A DNA stretch of 26,076 nt from Gammaproteobacteria bacterium. Its GTDB lineage: Bacteria; Pseudomonadota; Gammaproteobacteria; Pseudomonadales; UBA5518. The position numbers were made by a program, and so were the translations under genes. Of this stretch, positions 1-9,688 are shown piece after piece; position 1 is the first letter of the stretch; every line of letters starts with the position of its first letter. Under the pieces are notes generated by a model, which had not been told where the DNA came from, ran no database searches, and was given only the letters and a program-made list of their open reading frames with translations. The stretch lies in assembly GCA_016718385.1 (NCBI GenBank), contig JADKDK010000003.1:1-26076 (forward strand). The letters are read 5' to 3'.

Positions 1-106
1 TGGCACTGGGTGCGCGGACACAGCGGCCATCCCGAAACGAGCGGGACGCGCTGGCAAAACCGCGGCATCGACGAGCTCGCGGATCGCCCCGCGGTGAGAG
101 GGCTGA
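1..106 (+). CDS. rnhA: Ribonuclease HI, C-terminal end (partial)
   Basis: RNase HI cleaves the RNA strand of RNA-DNA hybrids in the cytoplasm. Only the last ~35 residues are in the window, opening with WHWVRGHSGHPE, the signature near the last catalytic His of the family. Reading on, GAAA-CGAGCGGG and GGCAAAAC look like one lost A and one gained A; correcting both gives ENERDALANRGIDELADR, the usual C-terminus. No stop is in frame as written. If the GGG at 100-102 were GG, the gene would end at the TGA at 104-106, overlapping the dnaQ ATG as TGATG. Family and dnaQ adjacency are secure; the exact end is inferred. Confidence 0.85.
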
Positions 107-822
107 TGCGACAGATCGTGCTTGACACCGAAACCACCGGCCTCGAGACAGCCAGGGCCACCGCATCATCGAGATCGGCTGCGAGGATGCCGCTGGACCG
201 GCGCCTCACCGGACGGCACTTTCACCAGTACATCAACCTCGGCCGCCCGGTCGACGAAGTTGCCGTCGAGGTGCACGGCATCACCAGCGATTCCTCGCCG
301 ACAAGCCCGCGTTCGCGCAGATCGTCGACGAGTTCCGGTATTTCGTCAGCGGCGTCGAGTCTGGTGATCCACAACGCGCCTTTCGATCTCGGTTTCGACA
401 ACGAGCCCGCCTTGCTGGGCCCCGGCTACGGCCGCATCGCGGACCACTGCACGCATACCGATTCGCTGAGCTCGCGCGGGCCCGCCATCCGGGACAGAAG
501 AAAACAATCTCGACGCGCTGTGCAAGCGCTACTTCGTCGACAATTCGCAGCGCGACCTGCACGGCGCGCTGCTCGACGCCGAGATCCTCGCCGACGTCTA
601 CCTGCACATGACCGGCGGGGCGACAGCGCTCGCGCTGGGTGGCGACAGCGAGCGCGGCGCAGGGTTTCTCCGGGGAGATCGAGATCGTTCGCCTGCCCGC
701 GACGCGAGAGCGACTGCGCGTGCTGAAGCCCAGCGCGGAGGGAATCGACACCACCGCCAGCGCCTCGCCGCCATCGCCAGGCGAGCGGCAAGTGTCTGTG
801 GACTGCCGCGGGCGAGGAATAG
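106..822 (+). CDS. dnaQ: DNA polymerase III epsilon subunit (3'-5' proofreading exonuclease), frame broken
   Basis: Proofreading subunit of the replicative polymerase. ATG 106 opens MRQIVLDTETTGLE, the Exo I motif with catalytic Asp and Glu (DxE). Across frames I read HRIIEIG, then GRHFHQYINLGRPVDE and EVHGIT, then LVIHNAPFDLGF (Exo II), then LDALCKRYFVDNSQRDLHGALLDAEILADVY (split here: LDALCKRYFV, then HGALLDAE), which carries the ExoIII H and D. The natural end is ASGKCLWTAAGEE followed by TAG at 820-822, giving ~239 aa, the normal length. At least four single-base shifts break the frame (about 150-165, 290-300, 350-360, 480-500), mostly at runs of one base. Adjacent to rnhA as in other gammaproteobacteria. 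Confidence 0.88.
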
Positions 823-910
823 AGCGCCCGATCGCCGCGAATCCAGCGTCTATACTGAGCCGGTGCCGTTGGCCGCGGCCGTGCGCGCAGAACTCCTGAG
901 AGGTGACCGG

Positions 911-2594
911 GTGTACTTCAAGCCAGTATTGAATCCTGCCTCGCCTCAATATCGTGCGACCGGAGCTCTCGCGGCTGTTGCGCCAGGCGCAGGCCGATTT
1001 CGCGTTTCGCGACGCAGCCCTCGAGCGAGGGGCAGGGGCCTCAGAGGCCTGCATCGCGGCGCTCCAGCAGGCCGACGGCGTGCTGCGGCTTCTGGAACTG
1101 ACCGACGCCGCGCAACTGGCGCGCGAGCTCGTGGCCGTGATCGGCGCATCGCCTCCGGCCGATGCCGCGGCGTCCGATCCGGTCTCACGCGCGCTGCACG
1201 TGCTGGCGCGATACCCCGATTACCGGCGGGTTGCGAGCACGCGGCGCCGCAGGTGCTGGTCGAAGACATCAACGCAATGCGCGCGCCGCAGTCGCTGCCC
1301 GAACTGCCCGAGACGTGTTTCCGCCGCAATGCCGGGCACCGGTATGTCAGTGCCCGGAGCTGCACCCAGCCGGCGCAGCGTGCGTGGACGACGGGTTTGC
1401 CGCGCCGCCTGCGTCATCTCTACCAGGTCGGCCTGCTCGGCGGGATCCGCGGGCACGCCGATCCGGTCCACCTGCGGCTGATGCAGCGTGCCGCCGAGCG
1501 CATGCTCGGCCTCACCGGCGGCGGGGCCGCCGGCGAATACTGGTGGTTGCTGGGCGGCGTGCTCGAGGTTTTGCCGGGGGCACGCTGCTGCCGGGGCGTT
1601 CGCGCTTGCGGGGCGCTCAGTCGCGCCGATGCGATGTTCCGCGACTACCTGCGGCATCCTGCGCGACGCGATGAACTGGTGTCGCCGCAACTGCGCGAGG
1701 AGATGCTGGGCTGGTGGCGCGTGCCGGAGAGGGCACGCGCGCAAGCGACATCCGCGCACGCGCCGGCTTGGGAGCGGTGGCACTCGGTGACGCGCAGCTC
1801 GAGGAGGAACGCGCGCGGCTGCTCGGCGTGTCCACCGAGGGCTGGATGCGATGGTCACCGCGGTCGGGGCCGAGTTCCGTACCACGCGCGAGGCACTCGA
1901 GGAACTGGCCGCCCAGGGCGAGGTCCGTGCCGCGCGCTCGACGGTGTGCGCGATGCCTTGGCTCGTGTGCAGGAGCGCCTGCAGGCCGGCGGGCTGCCCG
2001 GTGCGGCGCTGCTGCTGGCTCGCGAGATGGAAACGCTGGGCACCCGGCGCGCCGATGGCGCGGCGCTCGGCAAGGATGAACTGCTGAACCTGGCCGATGC
2101 CATCGTGCAGACCGAGGCCTCGCTGGGGGCATTCGTGCGCAGCCAGCGCGGTGCGGGCGGGGGAGCGCAACGCGGCGCTGCCGCGCTCGCGGCGCCGGCG
2201 CGGCGCGCGATATCGCCGACGAGGCGCAGTTGATGCTGCTGCGCAGTGCGCGTGACTGCCTCGACGCCGTCAAGCGCGACGTGAACGCATACGTGGACAG
2301 CCGCTACGATGCGCAGACGCTGGCCGGCTCGACCGCACAGCTCAACGCGGTCCGTGGTGCGCTGCTGATGCTGGAGCACCGCGGCCGCGGCTATCGCTGC
2401 CGGCATGATCGACGCCCTGGGCCGGGGCAGTCCCGAGCATGCAGCCGGTGTGCACGAGCGAATCGCGGAAGTGCTCGCCGACGTGCTGATCTGCCTCGAG
2501 TACTACTGGCGGCGCTGGAGGGAACGGCGAGGCCCCCCGATCGGGAATGATCGCACTGGCGCAACAGAGCCTCGTACAGCTGCAGGCGGCCTGA
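911..2594 (+). CDS. fimL: FimL-like protein (ChpA N-terminal-type helical domains), frame broken
   Basis: FimL in Pseudomonas supports type IV pilus and twitching control and resembles the N-terminal part of the chemotaxis kinase ChpA. From GTG 911 (VYFKPVLNPAS) one lost base joins LNIVRPELSRLLRQAQADF. Family-like blocks follow: VLRLLELTDAAQLARELVAV, LVEDINAMRAPQSLPELPE, RRLRHLYQVGLLGGIRGHAD, EYWWLLGGVLEVL, GKDELLNLADAIVQTEASL, AQLMLLRSARDCLDAVK, VLADVLICLEYYWRR, and the end SLVQLQAA then TGA at 2592-2594. The ~561-residue span equals FimL length, and no Hpt, HATPase or receiver domain follows, which argues against full ChpA. About ten single-base shifts. The rnhA-dnaQ-fimL neighbourhood matches Pseudomonas. 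Identity is inferred from pattern and synteny; the start is uncertain. Confidence 0.68.
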
Positions 2595-2676
2595 TTCGCG
2601 AGCAGCTGCCGCCGGCGATCGGGCGCCGGCAAGTATGGTAGGCTCACGCTCCCGCCGGCAACCGGAGACTCAGGGT

Positions 2677-3382
2677 GTGTGGGATTTTCTAGCGCAATAT
2701 GGATTGTTCCTCGCCAAGGCCAGTCACCGTGGTGATCGCGGTCGTGTTCTGCGCGGTCGGTATCGTAGCGGCCGCGGGCCGCGCACGCAGCGGCGCCGGC
2801 GGCGAGCACGGCCACATCGAAGTGCGCAAAACTGAACGACCGGCTCGACATGATGCGCGATGCATTGCGCCGCGACGCTGGACAGCAAGGAGTTCAGAAA
2901 GCTGCGCAAGTCCGACCGCAAGGCGGAGAAGGCGCGTCAAGTCGGCCCCACGCCGTCCGACACGGAACCGGCGCCACCGCGGCGCGTCTATGTCCTCAAT
3001 GGGGCAGTACAAGCGCACCCTGACGCTGTTCGGCCACAACACCGACGCGGCGCGGGAGAAATTCACCGAGGAGCTCGAGGACACGCATGCGCTGTTCAAG
3101 GAATTCGTCTCGCGATACCGGCCCGCGCTCGATATGCAGGCGGTCGCGACGGGCGAGGCTGGTTCGGCGAGCGCGCGCTCGCGCTCGGGCTCGTCGATGC
3201 ACTGGGCACCAGCGATGCATTGCTGCAGGAGGCGGCGCGCGCCTCCGACGTGCTCCGAGATCCGCTACGTCGAACGCAAGGGACTGGGCGAGCGCCTGGG
3301 GCTCACGATCGAGGGCGCGGTGGAGCGCGGCGTCGCCAGGGCGGCAGAGCGGCTCGACGGGCGCGGCAACTGGCTGCGCTGA
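2677..3382 (+). pseudogene. sohB: SohB-type S49 peptidase missing its catalytic middle
   Basis: SohB is an inner-membrane serine peptidase of the SppA (S49) family, usually ~340-350 aa with a Ser-Lys dyad. GTG 2677 gives VWDFLAQYGLFLAKA and a transmembrane stretch, then the charged linker around FRKLRKSDRKAEKARQ and the strand RVYVLN (to ~3000). The next codons are GQYKRTLTLFGHNTD, which normally lies more than 100 residues further on, after the GDI, S-G-G nucleophile and GSIGV segments. None of these is present. The remainder is complete: FTEELEDTHALFKEFVSRYRP, LALGLVDALGTSDALL and the end RLDGRGNWLR with TGA at 3380-3382. The span codes ~235 aa. The likely general-base Lys (in YKRTLT) remains, but the nucleophile Ser is gone, so no activity is expected. 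Single-base shifts also occur near 3000 and 3170. Confidence 0.8.
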
Positions 3383-3404
3383 GCCCCGGAGCGGTCCGGC
3401 GTCC

Positions 3405-3613
3405 TCAGCGGCAACCGTGCGCCACCCGCTGCTGCAGATCGCGCAGCCGCGCACGCAGGCGATTCCCTGCGCGGCGGTGTGCGAACGGCGCATCTGCTGC
3501 TGCACGGTCTGGATCTGCTGCTCCCAGCGCGCGCAGTTGTCGGCCGCGCGCGAGGCGCTCGGGCAGGCATAAACGGCGATGAGCAGGACGATGGCGGTGC
3601 AAATCCGATGCAT
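3405..3613 (-). CDS. Small exported protein of unknown function
   Basis: Starts at ATG 3613 behind a good ribosome site (GAGGAAG). Residues 1-23 form a clear signal peptide (MHRICTAIVLLIAVYA, then a small-residue cleavage region ending SRA before ADNCARWEQ). The mature part is Gln/Arg-rich and probably helical (WEQQIQTVQQQMRR). One base shift near 3480-3490 moves into the frame LRARLRDLQQRVAHGCR, which ends at the stop 3405-3407, for ~69 aa. The two Cys of the mature form could pair in the periplasm. It is convergent with sohB and divergent from mobA. Product family not recognised. Confidence 0.55.
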
Positions 3614-3706
3614 GTGACTTCCTCCACGAAACCGGAGTCCATCAGAACGCGCGCGGTGGCCCTGTCAAGCACCGCGCGCGAGCGTTAAACACGAGATGAC
3701 GCAGCC

Positions 3707-4358
3707 ATGATCAGGCCGGCGCTGCACGCCATGGCGGCTAACGCCGACATTGCCGGCATCGTGCTGGCGGGCGGCCGCGGGCAACGCCTGGGCCGGGGAG
3801 AAAGGCCTGTGCCGGCTCGGCGGGCACAGCCTGCTGGAGCGTGCGCTCGCGCGTGCCGCGCCGCAGACCGCATCGCTGCTGCTCAGCTTCAATGGTGATT
3901 CGCGCAGCCTGCCGGCGTGCGTGGTGCCCGTGATCCCGGACACGGTGCCGGGCTTCGCCGGCCCGCTGGCCGGCGTGCTCGCTGGGCTGGAATACCTGCG
4001 CGCACCAGCCGGGCACGCGCTGGCTCGCGAGCTTCGCCTGCGATTGCCCCTGGTTCCCCGCGACCTGGTGCAGCGCCTGTGGCATCACGCCCAGCATGAG
4101 GCGAGCGGAAGTCGCTGTCGCGCGTTCGACCGACGCCTGCACCCGGTGTTCGCGCTGTGGTCCTGCGATCTCGCCACGCCGCTGCGCGATGCGCTCGTGC
4201 GCGGCGACATGCGCGGTGCAGGCGAATTCCTGCGTACGCGACGCCACATCGCAGTCGACTGGGCGGCAACGCCATTCGATCCGTTTTTCAACATAAACAC
4301 GCCCGACGATCTCGCGCAGGCCGAGGCACGGCTGGCGAGCGGGGATGATTGCGCATGA
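3707..4358 (+). CDS. mobA: Molybdenum cofactor guanylyltransferase MobA, frame broken
   Basis: MobA transfers GMP from GTP to molybdopterin to make the bis-MGD cofactor in the cytoplasm. The nucleotide-binding loop AGIVLAGGRGQRLG appears from ~3740, then after one shift EKGLCRLGGHSLLERALARA. Further on are GFAGPLAGVLAGLEYLRA, the WLASFACDCPWFP block (acceptor aspartate region, in a third frame near 4020-4060), FDRRLHPVFALW and the C-terminus PFDPFFNINTPDDLAQAEARL. TGA 4356-4358 overlaps the next ATG (ATGA), so the MOSC gene is probably translationally coupled. Start ATG 3707 gives ~217 aa; ATG 3731 is an alternative closer to the P-loop. Two or three single-base shifts. Confidence 0.88.
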
Positions 4359-5237
4359 ACCTGCCTACCGACACCTGCGAGGTCACGGGACTCTTCATCT
4401 ACCCGGTCAAGGCGCTGCGCGGCGTCGCGCTGGCACGATCCCGAATCGGTGCGCGCGGCCTCGACGGCGATCGCGAGTGGATGATCGTGCGCGAGGACGG
4501 GCGTTTCGTGTCGCAGCGCGAGCTGCCGCGCCTGGCGCTGCTCGCTCCGCGCTACGAGGACGACTCGCTCTGCATCGAGGCGCCTGGCAGGGATCCGCTG
4601 CGCGTGCCGCTGGCGTACCGCGACGCCGAGGCCTTCGCGGCGCAGGTGTGGTCCGATGCGTGCGAGGTGCTCGATGCCGGGCCCGAGGCCTCACGCTGGC
4701 TGCAGGCGGTGGTGCAGCCGCAACGGCCGCTGCGTCTCGTGCGCATGCGCCGTGGATTCCGCCGTCGCCCTGGCGCGTGCCCCACTGCTGGGCGAGGCGA
4801 CGACGACCGCCTTCGCCGATGCCGCGCCGTTCCTCGTCGTGAATATCGCCTCGCTGCAGGCCCTCAACGCGGGGCTCGCGCAACGCGGCCAACCCGCGGT
4901 GGGAATAGAGCGCTTCCGTCCCAATATCGTGGTCGACGGTCTGGACGCGTTTCGCGAACACGCACTCTCTGGCTTGCAGCGGGACGAAGGGTCGTTTCGG
5001 CTATGCTACCCCTGCGAACGTTGCGCGGTGATCACGGTCGATCCGGCGCTCGGCGTGCGCGACGAACCGGGCAGGGCCGCATTTGCGACGCTCGCGATGA
5101 TGAACCCGCTGCCCGGTACGGCAAAGCCGCTGTTCGGCATCAACGCCACCTGGCAGGGCGAGGACACATCGCTGGGCGTGGGGGACGTGTTCGTCGCTCG
5201 GGAATCAACGCAGGAGCCACGGGAGGAAATTCCATGA
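4355..5237 (+). CDS. MOSC-domain (YcbX-type) molybdenum cofactor sulfur-carrier-like protein, one frameshift
   Basis: MOSC proteins act with molybdenum enzymes, for example in cofactor sulfur transfer and N-hydroxylated base reduction. ATG 4355 opens with the MOSC N-terminal beta-barrel: VTGLFIYPVKALRGV, GLDGDREWMIVREDGRFVSQ. After a shift at ~4755-4790 the MOSC core reads PLLGEATTTAFADAAPFLVV, RFRPNIVVDGLDAFREH, LCYPCERCAVITVDPALG and LFGINATWQGEDTSLGVGD. The end is TGA 5235-5237, for ~294 aa, so there is no C-terminal ferredoxin domain as in the longer E. coli YcbX. Cys in the PCERC segment is the family's conserved sulfur-binding position. It overlaps mobA upstream and the DUF3012 gene downstream (ATGA), a three-gene coupled run. 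Confidence 0.85.
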
Positions 5238-5534
5238 GGATGAACACCACGATCAGGACGGGCGCCCTGATTCTGCTCGCGGCACTCGCCGCCGCCTGCA
5301 GGCCCGAGGTGGGCAGCGCGCTGGTGCGCGGCACTGGCGGAGAAGCCCAAGACCGACTGGAGCCTCGGCGAGGCGAAGGACTACGCGAAGCATTGCCTGC
5401 TGGAGGCGACCGAGGTCGGCGGCGAGCGCTGGTGTCGCAAGCTGGCAGACAAGCCCAAGAGCGAATGGAGCACCGACGAGGCGGCGAGTTACGCGAAGCA
5501 TTGCCTCATCAAGGGATCCGGCGGCGAGGGCTGA
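5234..5534 (+). CDS. Lipoprotein with two DUF3012 repeats, one frameshift
   Basis: GGAGG at 5222-5226 precedes ATG 5234, which overlaps the MOSC stop as ATGA; ATG 5240 is an alternative. The N-terminus (TGALILLAALAAAC) is a lipoprotein signal with Cys at a lipobox, so it should be membrane-anchored and face the periplasm. A single-base shift near 5318 must be corrected to read the rest: RWCAALAEKPKTDWSLGE followed by AKDYAKHCLL, then RWCRKLADKPKSEWSTDE followed by AASYAKHCLI, ending GSGGEG and TGA 5532-5534. These are two tandem copies of the ~30-residue DUF3012 motif (WC...KPK..W...EA..YAKHC). Family members I know usually have one copy. Function unknown. Confidence 0.78.
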
Positions 5535-5626
5535 GCTCGGGAGGGCACGCGGCGGCAAAAGTGGTCGCGCTGGTGCCGCCTGCGGTAGACTCCGCCGCTG
5601 TTTTCCAGGAAGCAGGCAGGTTTGTG

Positions 5627-6767
5627 ATGGGTCCATTGAGCGGGAAGAAGATTGTCGAGATCGCGGGCATCGGCCCGGCGCCGTTTGCCGCCATGATGCT
5701 GGCCGACATGGGTGCCGAGGTGATCCGCGTTTCGCGCCTCGGGCTCCATGCTGAGCATGGCGCAGAACGAGAAACTCGATTTCGGCAACCGTGGCAAGCG
5801 CTGTATCGCGCTGAACCTGAAGGATCCGCATGCCGCGGACGTGGTGCTGCGTCTGGTGGAATCCGCCGACGCGATCATCGAGGGGTATCGCCCCGGTGTG
5901 ATGGAGAAACTCGGGCTCGGCCCCGAGGTCTGCCTCGCGCGCAACCCGCGCATCGTGTTCGGGCGCATGACCGGCTGGGGCCAGGACGGCCCGCTGGGCA
6001 ACGCCGCCGGCCACGACCTCAACTACATCGCGCTCACCGGGGCGCTGCACGCAATCGGCGAGAAGGGTCAGAAGCCCGTGGTGCCGCTCAACCTGATCGG
6101 TGATTTCGGCGGCGGCGGTATGCTGCTCGCCTTCGGCGTCGTGTGCGCGATGCTCGAGGCGCAGGCCTCGGGCGCGGGGCAGGTGGTGGACGCGGCGATG
6201 GTCGACGGCGCCTCGGCACTGATGAGCATGATGTACGGGGCGTTCCAGTCGGGCTTCTGGCACAACGCCCGCGGGAGCAACATGCTCGACGGTGGCGCCC
6301 ACTTCTACGGTGTCTACGAGACCGCCGACGGCAAGTACGTCTCCGATCAGCTCGATCGAGCCACAGTTCTACGCGCTGCTGCTGGAGAAGCTCGGGCTGG
6401 CGGGCGAGGAACTGCCGCACCAGCACGACACGCGCCACTGGGATGCCTTGAAGCAGCGCTTCGCGGAGATCTTCCGCAGCCGCACGCGTGACGACTGGTG
6501 CCGCCTCATGGAGGGCACCGACATCTGCTTCGCGCCGGTACTCGGCTTCGACGGATCACCCGCCATCCGCACATCAAGGCGCGCGGCACATTCATCGAGG
6601 ACGACGGCGTGTGGCAGCCTGCGCCCGCGCCGCGCTTCAGCCGCTCCGCGCCCGAGCGTCCGGCTCCTGCGGTAGCGATCGGGGCCGACACCGACATCGT
6701 GCTTGCAGAGGCCGGCTTCAGCGCGGAACAGATCGCCCGGATGCGTACCGCCGGCACGGTGGCCTGA
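5627..6767 (+). CDS. Alpha-methylacyl-CoA racemase (CaiB/BaiF family III CoA-transferase fold), frame broken
   Basis: Interconverts (R)- and (S)-2-methylacyl-CoA, which lets beta-oxidation handle methyl-branched or sterol side chains. ATG 5627 gives GKKIVEIAGIGPAPFAAMML and DMGAEVIRV. After a shift near 5735: LDFGNRGKRCIALNLKD, ADAIIEGYRPGVMEKLGLGP, FGRMTGWGQDGPLG. Residues expected for racemase activity are visible: His of GHDLNYIALTGAL, Asp of IGDFGGGGMLLAFG and Glu of YGVYETADGKYV. Two more shifts (~6345, ~6555) lead to DDWCRLMEGTDICFAPVLGF, HIKARGTFIEDDGVWQPAP and the end TGA 6765-6767 (~380 aa, normal length). The stop overlaps the PhoD start (TGATG). Confidence 0.88.
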
Positions 6768-8290
6768 TGCCACCGCTCGATCGCCGCGGCTTCCTCGCCG
6801 GTGCCGGCCTTGCGGCCGCGCTCGGCGCCAGTGGCTGCGCCGGGACGCAGGGCGATCGCGACCAGTCGCGCTTCGCGCACGGCGTGGCCAGCGGCGATCC
6901 GGGCGCGGAGCGCGTCGTGATCTGGACGCGTCTCGACGGCGCCACGGCGGTCGAGGAACTCGAGTGGCTGGTCGCCCGCGAGCCGCAATTGCGGCATGTC
7001 GTGCGGCGCGGGCGCGTCATGGCGGATCCGCTGCACGATTTCTGCTGCAAGGTCGATGTGGGCGGGCTGGAACCCGGGACCACGTGCTTCTATGCGTTTC
7101 GCGTCCACGGCGAGCACTCGGTGGTGGGGCGCACGCGCACGCTGCCGCAGGATGCGGTCGAGAGCCTGCGTTTCGCGGTCGCGGCCTGCGCGAACTACCA
7201 GCAGGGCAGCTTCGCGGCGTACGCGCGCGCATCGCCGAGCTGGAATCGCTCGACGCGGTGCTGCACCTCGGTGACTACATCTACGAGTACGGCGACCAGA
7301 CCGACGGGCGCCTGCCGCCTCGATCCGCCGCACGAAATCCTGACGCTCGAGGATTACCGCCGCCGCTGTTCTACCGGCGCGACCCCGCCCTGCAAGCGGC
7401 CCATCGCGTGCATCCGTTCATCGCGGTATGGGACGATCACGAGAGCGCGAACAACGCCTGGCGCGACGGCGCCGGCAACCACGACCCGGCGCGCGAAGGC
7501 CCCTGGCGCGAGCGCCGCGCCGCGGCAATACAGGTGTGGCACGAATGGATGCCGGTGCGCGATACCGCGGCACACGCGCCGATCCATCGCAGCTTCCGTT
7601 TCGGCGATCTCGCGGACCGGGTGATGCTCGACACGCGGCTCGAGGGGCGCGAGCAGCCGGCGGCATCGCCGCAGGATATCGCGTCAAATCCGGCACGCGA
7701 GCTGCTGGGAGCAGCGCAGGAAGCCTGGCTGCTCGGCGAACTGGATGCCTCGCAGGCCAGCGGCACGCGCTGGCGTTTGCTCGGGCAGCAGGTCGTGTTC
7801 GCGCCGCTCGGCAACTTCAACCCCGACCAATGGGACGGCTATCCGCAGGCGCGCCGGCGCATCCTCGAACACCTGGGCCGCGCCGGGATCGACAACGTGG
7901 TGTTCCTGACCGGGGACATCCACAGCTCCTGGGCACTCGACGTGGCCCTGATCCCTACGATCGCGCGCGCGTTACGACGGGCAATCGGGGCACGGCGCGC
8001 AGGCGGTGGAGTTCGTGACCCCGGGCATCGCCTCGGAGCCGCTCGGCCACTACCTGGCGCGCCGCGACCCCGAGGCCCACGCCCGCATGGTCGAGGGCAT
8101 AGAGCAGCAACCGCACCTGCGTTTCGCGGACCACACGAACCGCGGCTTCGTCAGCCTGGAGGTGAACGCGCAGCGGGTGGAGGCGAGCTGGCATTTCGTG
8201 GCCGCGCCCACCGATCCGCAGAGCCGTGTGGCGATCGCGCACCGCGAAACGGTGCGCACCGCAGAGAACCGCCTGAGCCGGCCGCTCTAG
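6767..8290 (+). CDS. phoD: PhoD-type alkaline phosphatase/phosphodiesterase, Tat-exported, frame broken
   Basis: Secreted metallophosphoesterase that releases phosphate from mono- or diesters. ATG 6767 starts MPPLDRRGFLAGAGLAAALG, a twin-arginine signal with a Cys soon after (ASGC), so it may be a Tat lipoprotein. Then FAHGVASGDPGAERVVIWTR (PhoD N-terminal domain), FAVAACANYQQGSFAAY, LHLGDYIYEYGDQTDG, FIAVWDDHESANNAW, LLGQQVVFAPLGNF and VVFLTGDIHSSWALDV, which hold the expected metal-site residues of the family. The C-terminus RVAIAHRETVRTAENRLSR ends at TAG 8288-8290; ~508 aa. Shifts at ~7225, ~7315, ~7360 and ~7955. It overlaps the racemase by one base; the end abuts the next convergent stop with no gap. 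Confidence 0.87.
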
Positions 8291-9133
8291 CTATTTGCCG
8301 ATCATGCCGCGGATCGAGGCGGGCAGATCGGCGGGGATGAGTACCAGCTTGGCGTTCGGCGAGACGGCCATGTCCTTCACCGACTGGATGTAGCGCTCGC
8401 CGAGCAGGTACATCACGGGCAACTCCTTGTCCTGCACTGCGGTCGTGACCATCTCGATGGCGCGCTGGCTCGCCTCGGCCAGCACCACCTGCGCTTCCGC
8501 GTCGCGACGCGAGGCTTCGAGGCGCCCGTCGGCCTCGAGGATCGCCGCCGACTTGCTGCCCTCGGCGCGCGTCACCGTGGCGCGGCGCTGGCGCTCGGCT
8601 GCCGCCTGTTCTTCCATTGCCGCCTGCATCCGGTCCGACGGGTTGATGTCCTGGATCTCGACGGTCTTCAGCGTGATGCCCCAGTCGGAAATGTCATCGG
8701 AGATGGCTCTCAGGCGTGCCTTGATCTGGTCGCGCGAGGACAGCGCGTCGTCGAGGTCCATTTCGCCGATGATCGAGCGCAGCGAGGTCTGCACCAGGTT
8801 CTGGATCGCGATGCGGAAATCCTCGACGCCGTAGACCGATTTCTCGGGTTGCAGGATGTTGATGTAGGCCACCGCGTTGACAATGATCACGACGTTGTCG
8901 CGCGTGATGACTTCCTGCGACGGGATGTCGAGCACGATGTCCTTGGTCGTCACCCGGTAGGCCACCACGTCGAAGAACGGGATGATGAAACTCAGCCCCG
9001 GATTGAGCGTCTTGTGGTACTTGCCGAGGCGCTGCACCACCCATTTGCTGCCCTGCGGCACGATGCAGGCGAGCTTGGCGATCGTAACGAAAACGAGGGC
9101 GAAGAAAACCAGTACGGGAAACAGACTTTCCAT
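8291..9133 (-). CDS. SPFH/band-7 (slipin, QmcA-like) membrane protein, intact
   Basis: An SPFH scaffold protein thought to organise membrane microdomains. Intact 280-residue frame with AGGGAG seven bases before ATG 9133. Residues 1-26 (MESLFPVLVFFALVFVTIAK) are one membrane anchor. The SPFH domain follows: IVPQGSKWVVQRLGKYHKTL, NPGLSFIIPFFD, DIVLDIPSQEVITRDNV, RSIIGEMDLDDALSSRDQI and WGITLKTVEIQDINPSDRMQ. A coiled-coil rich in Glu, Ala and Arg comes next (MEEQAAAERQRRATVTRAEG), then YIQSVKDMAVSPNAKLVLIP. It lies 35 bp after nfeD on the same strand, the standard partner pair. One of the few frames here with no indel. Confidence 0.93.
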   Translation of the reverse strand: MESLFPVLVFFALVFVTIAKLACIVPQGSKWVVQRLGKYHKTLNPGLSFIIPFFDVVAYRVTTKDIVLDIPSQEVITRDNVVIIVNAVAYINILQPEKSVYGVEDFRIAIQNLVQTSLRSIIGEMDLDDALSSRDQIKARLRAISDDISDWGITLKTVEIQDINPSDRMQAAMEEQAAAERQRRATVTRAEGSKSAAILEADGRLEASRRDAEAQVVLAEASQRAIEMVTTAVQDKELPVMYLLGERYIQSVKDMAVSPNAKLVLIPADLPASIRGMIGK

Positions 9134-9168
9134 GATGACTCCCTGGATGCAACCGGATGCGGAATTGC

Positions 9169-9608
9169 TCAGCGCTTGCTGACGATCAGCGTGTTGCCCG
9201 ACACATCGTCGACCACCACGCGATCGCCCTCGGCAACGGATTGCCTGCAGATGAACTGCCATTCGTCGGAACCGAGCTTCGGCGTGGCGAAGCGCAACAG
9301 ACGCGCTTTTCGCCGAGCGGCGCGTGGACGACCATCGCGGTTTCCCCGAGCAAAGCCTCGCGTCCCATGCCCGCCTTGGTGCGATCCGGCGACTTGTTGC
9401 GGAAGAACCGGAACCACGCGAAGGTGAACGCGGCAGAGGCGAGCGCCCAGATCAGCACCTGCCACGCGAGCGTCATGCCGGGAAGCGCGAGCAGCAGCAC
9501 GCCCACAATGATGGCCCCGACGCCGAACCACAGCGCGGTGAAACTCGGCAGGAAGATCTCCACGGCCATGAGCGCCATACCGAATGCCAGCCAGTACCAG
9601 TAAGCCAT
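9169..9608 (-). CDS. nfeD: NfeD-family membrane protein (short form), one frameshift
   Basis: NfeD proteins pair with SPFH proteins; the short form lacks the ClpP-like protease domain. ATG 9608 follows GAGGAAA. MAYWYWLAFGMALMAVEIFL and the following WFGVGAIIVGVLLLALPG and AWQVLIWALASAAFTFAWF make three to four membrane segments. After RTKAGMGREALLGETAMVV a single-base shift near 9300 leads to ATPKLGSDEWQFICR and GDRVVVDDVSGNTLIVSK, the OB-fold end, stopping at 9169-9171. ~146 aa. Probably co-transcribed with the SPFH gene downstream. Confidence 0.85.
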
Positions 9609-9688
9609 CGTGGTCGTTTCCTCGCGCACGGTGATTCAGCCGCTAGTGTAACCCGCATCGACGTCCCGCATGCCAGCGTTGCAGCCGT

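Noticed and set aside
608..2233. A single 541-residue open frame over dnaQ and fimL
   Set aside because: It merges out-of-frame pieces of two genes; the Arg/Ala-rich translation is typical of a wrong frame in GC-rich DNA.
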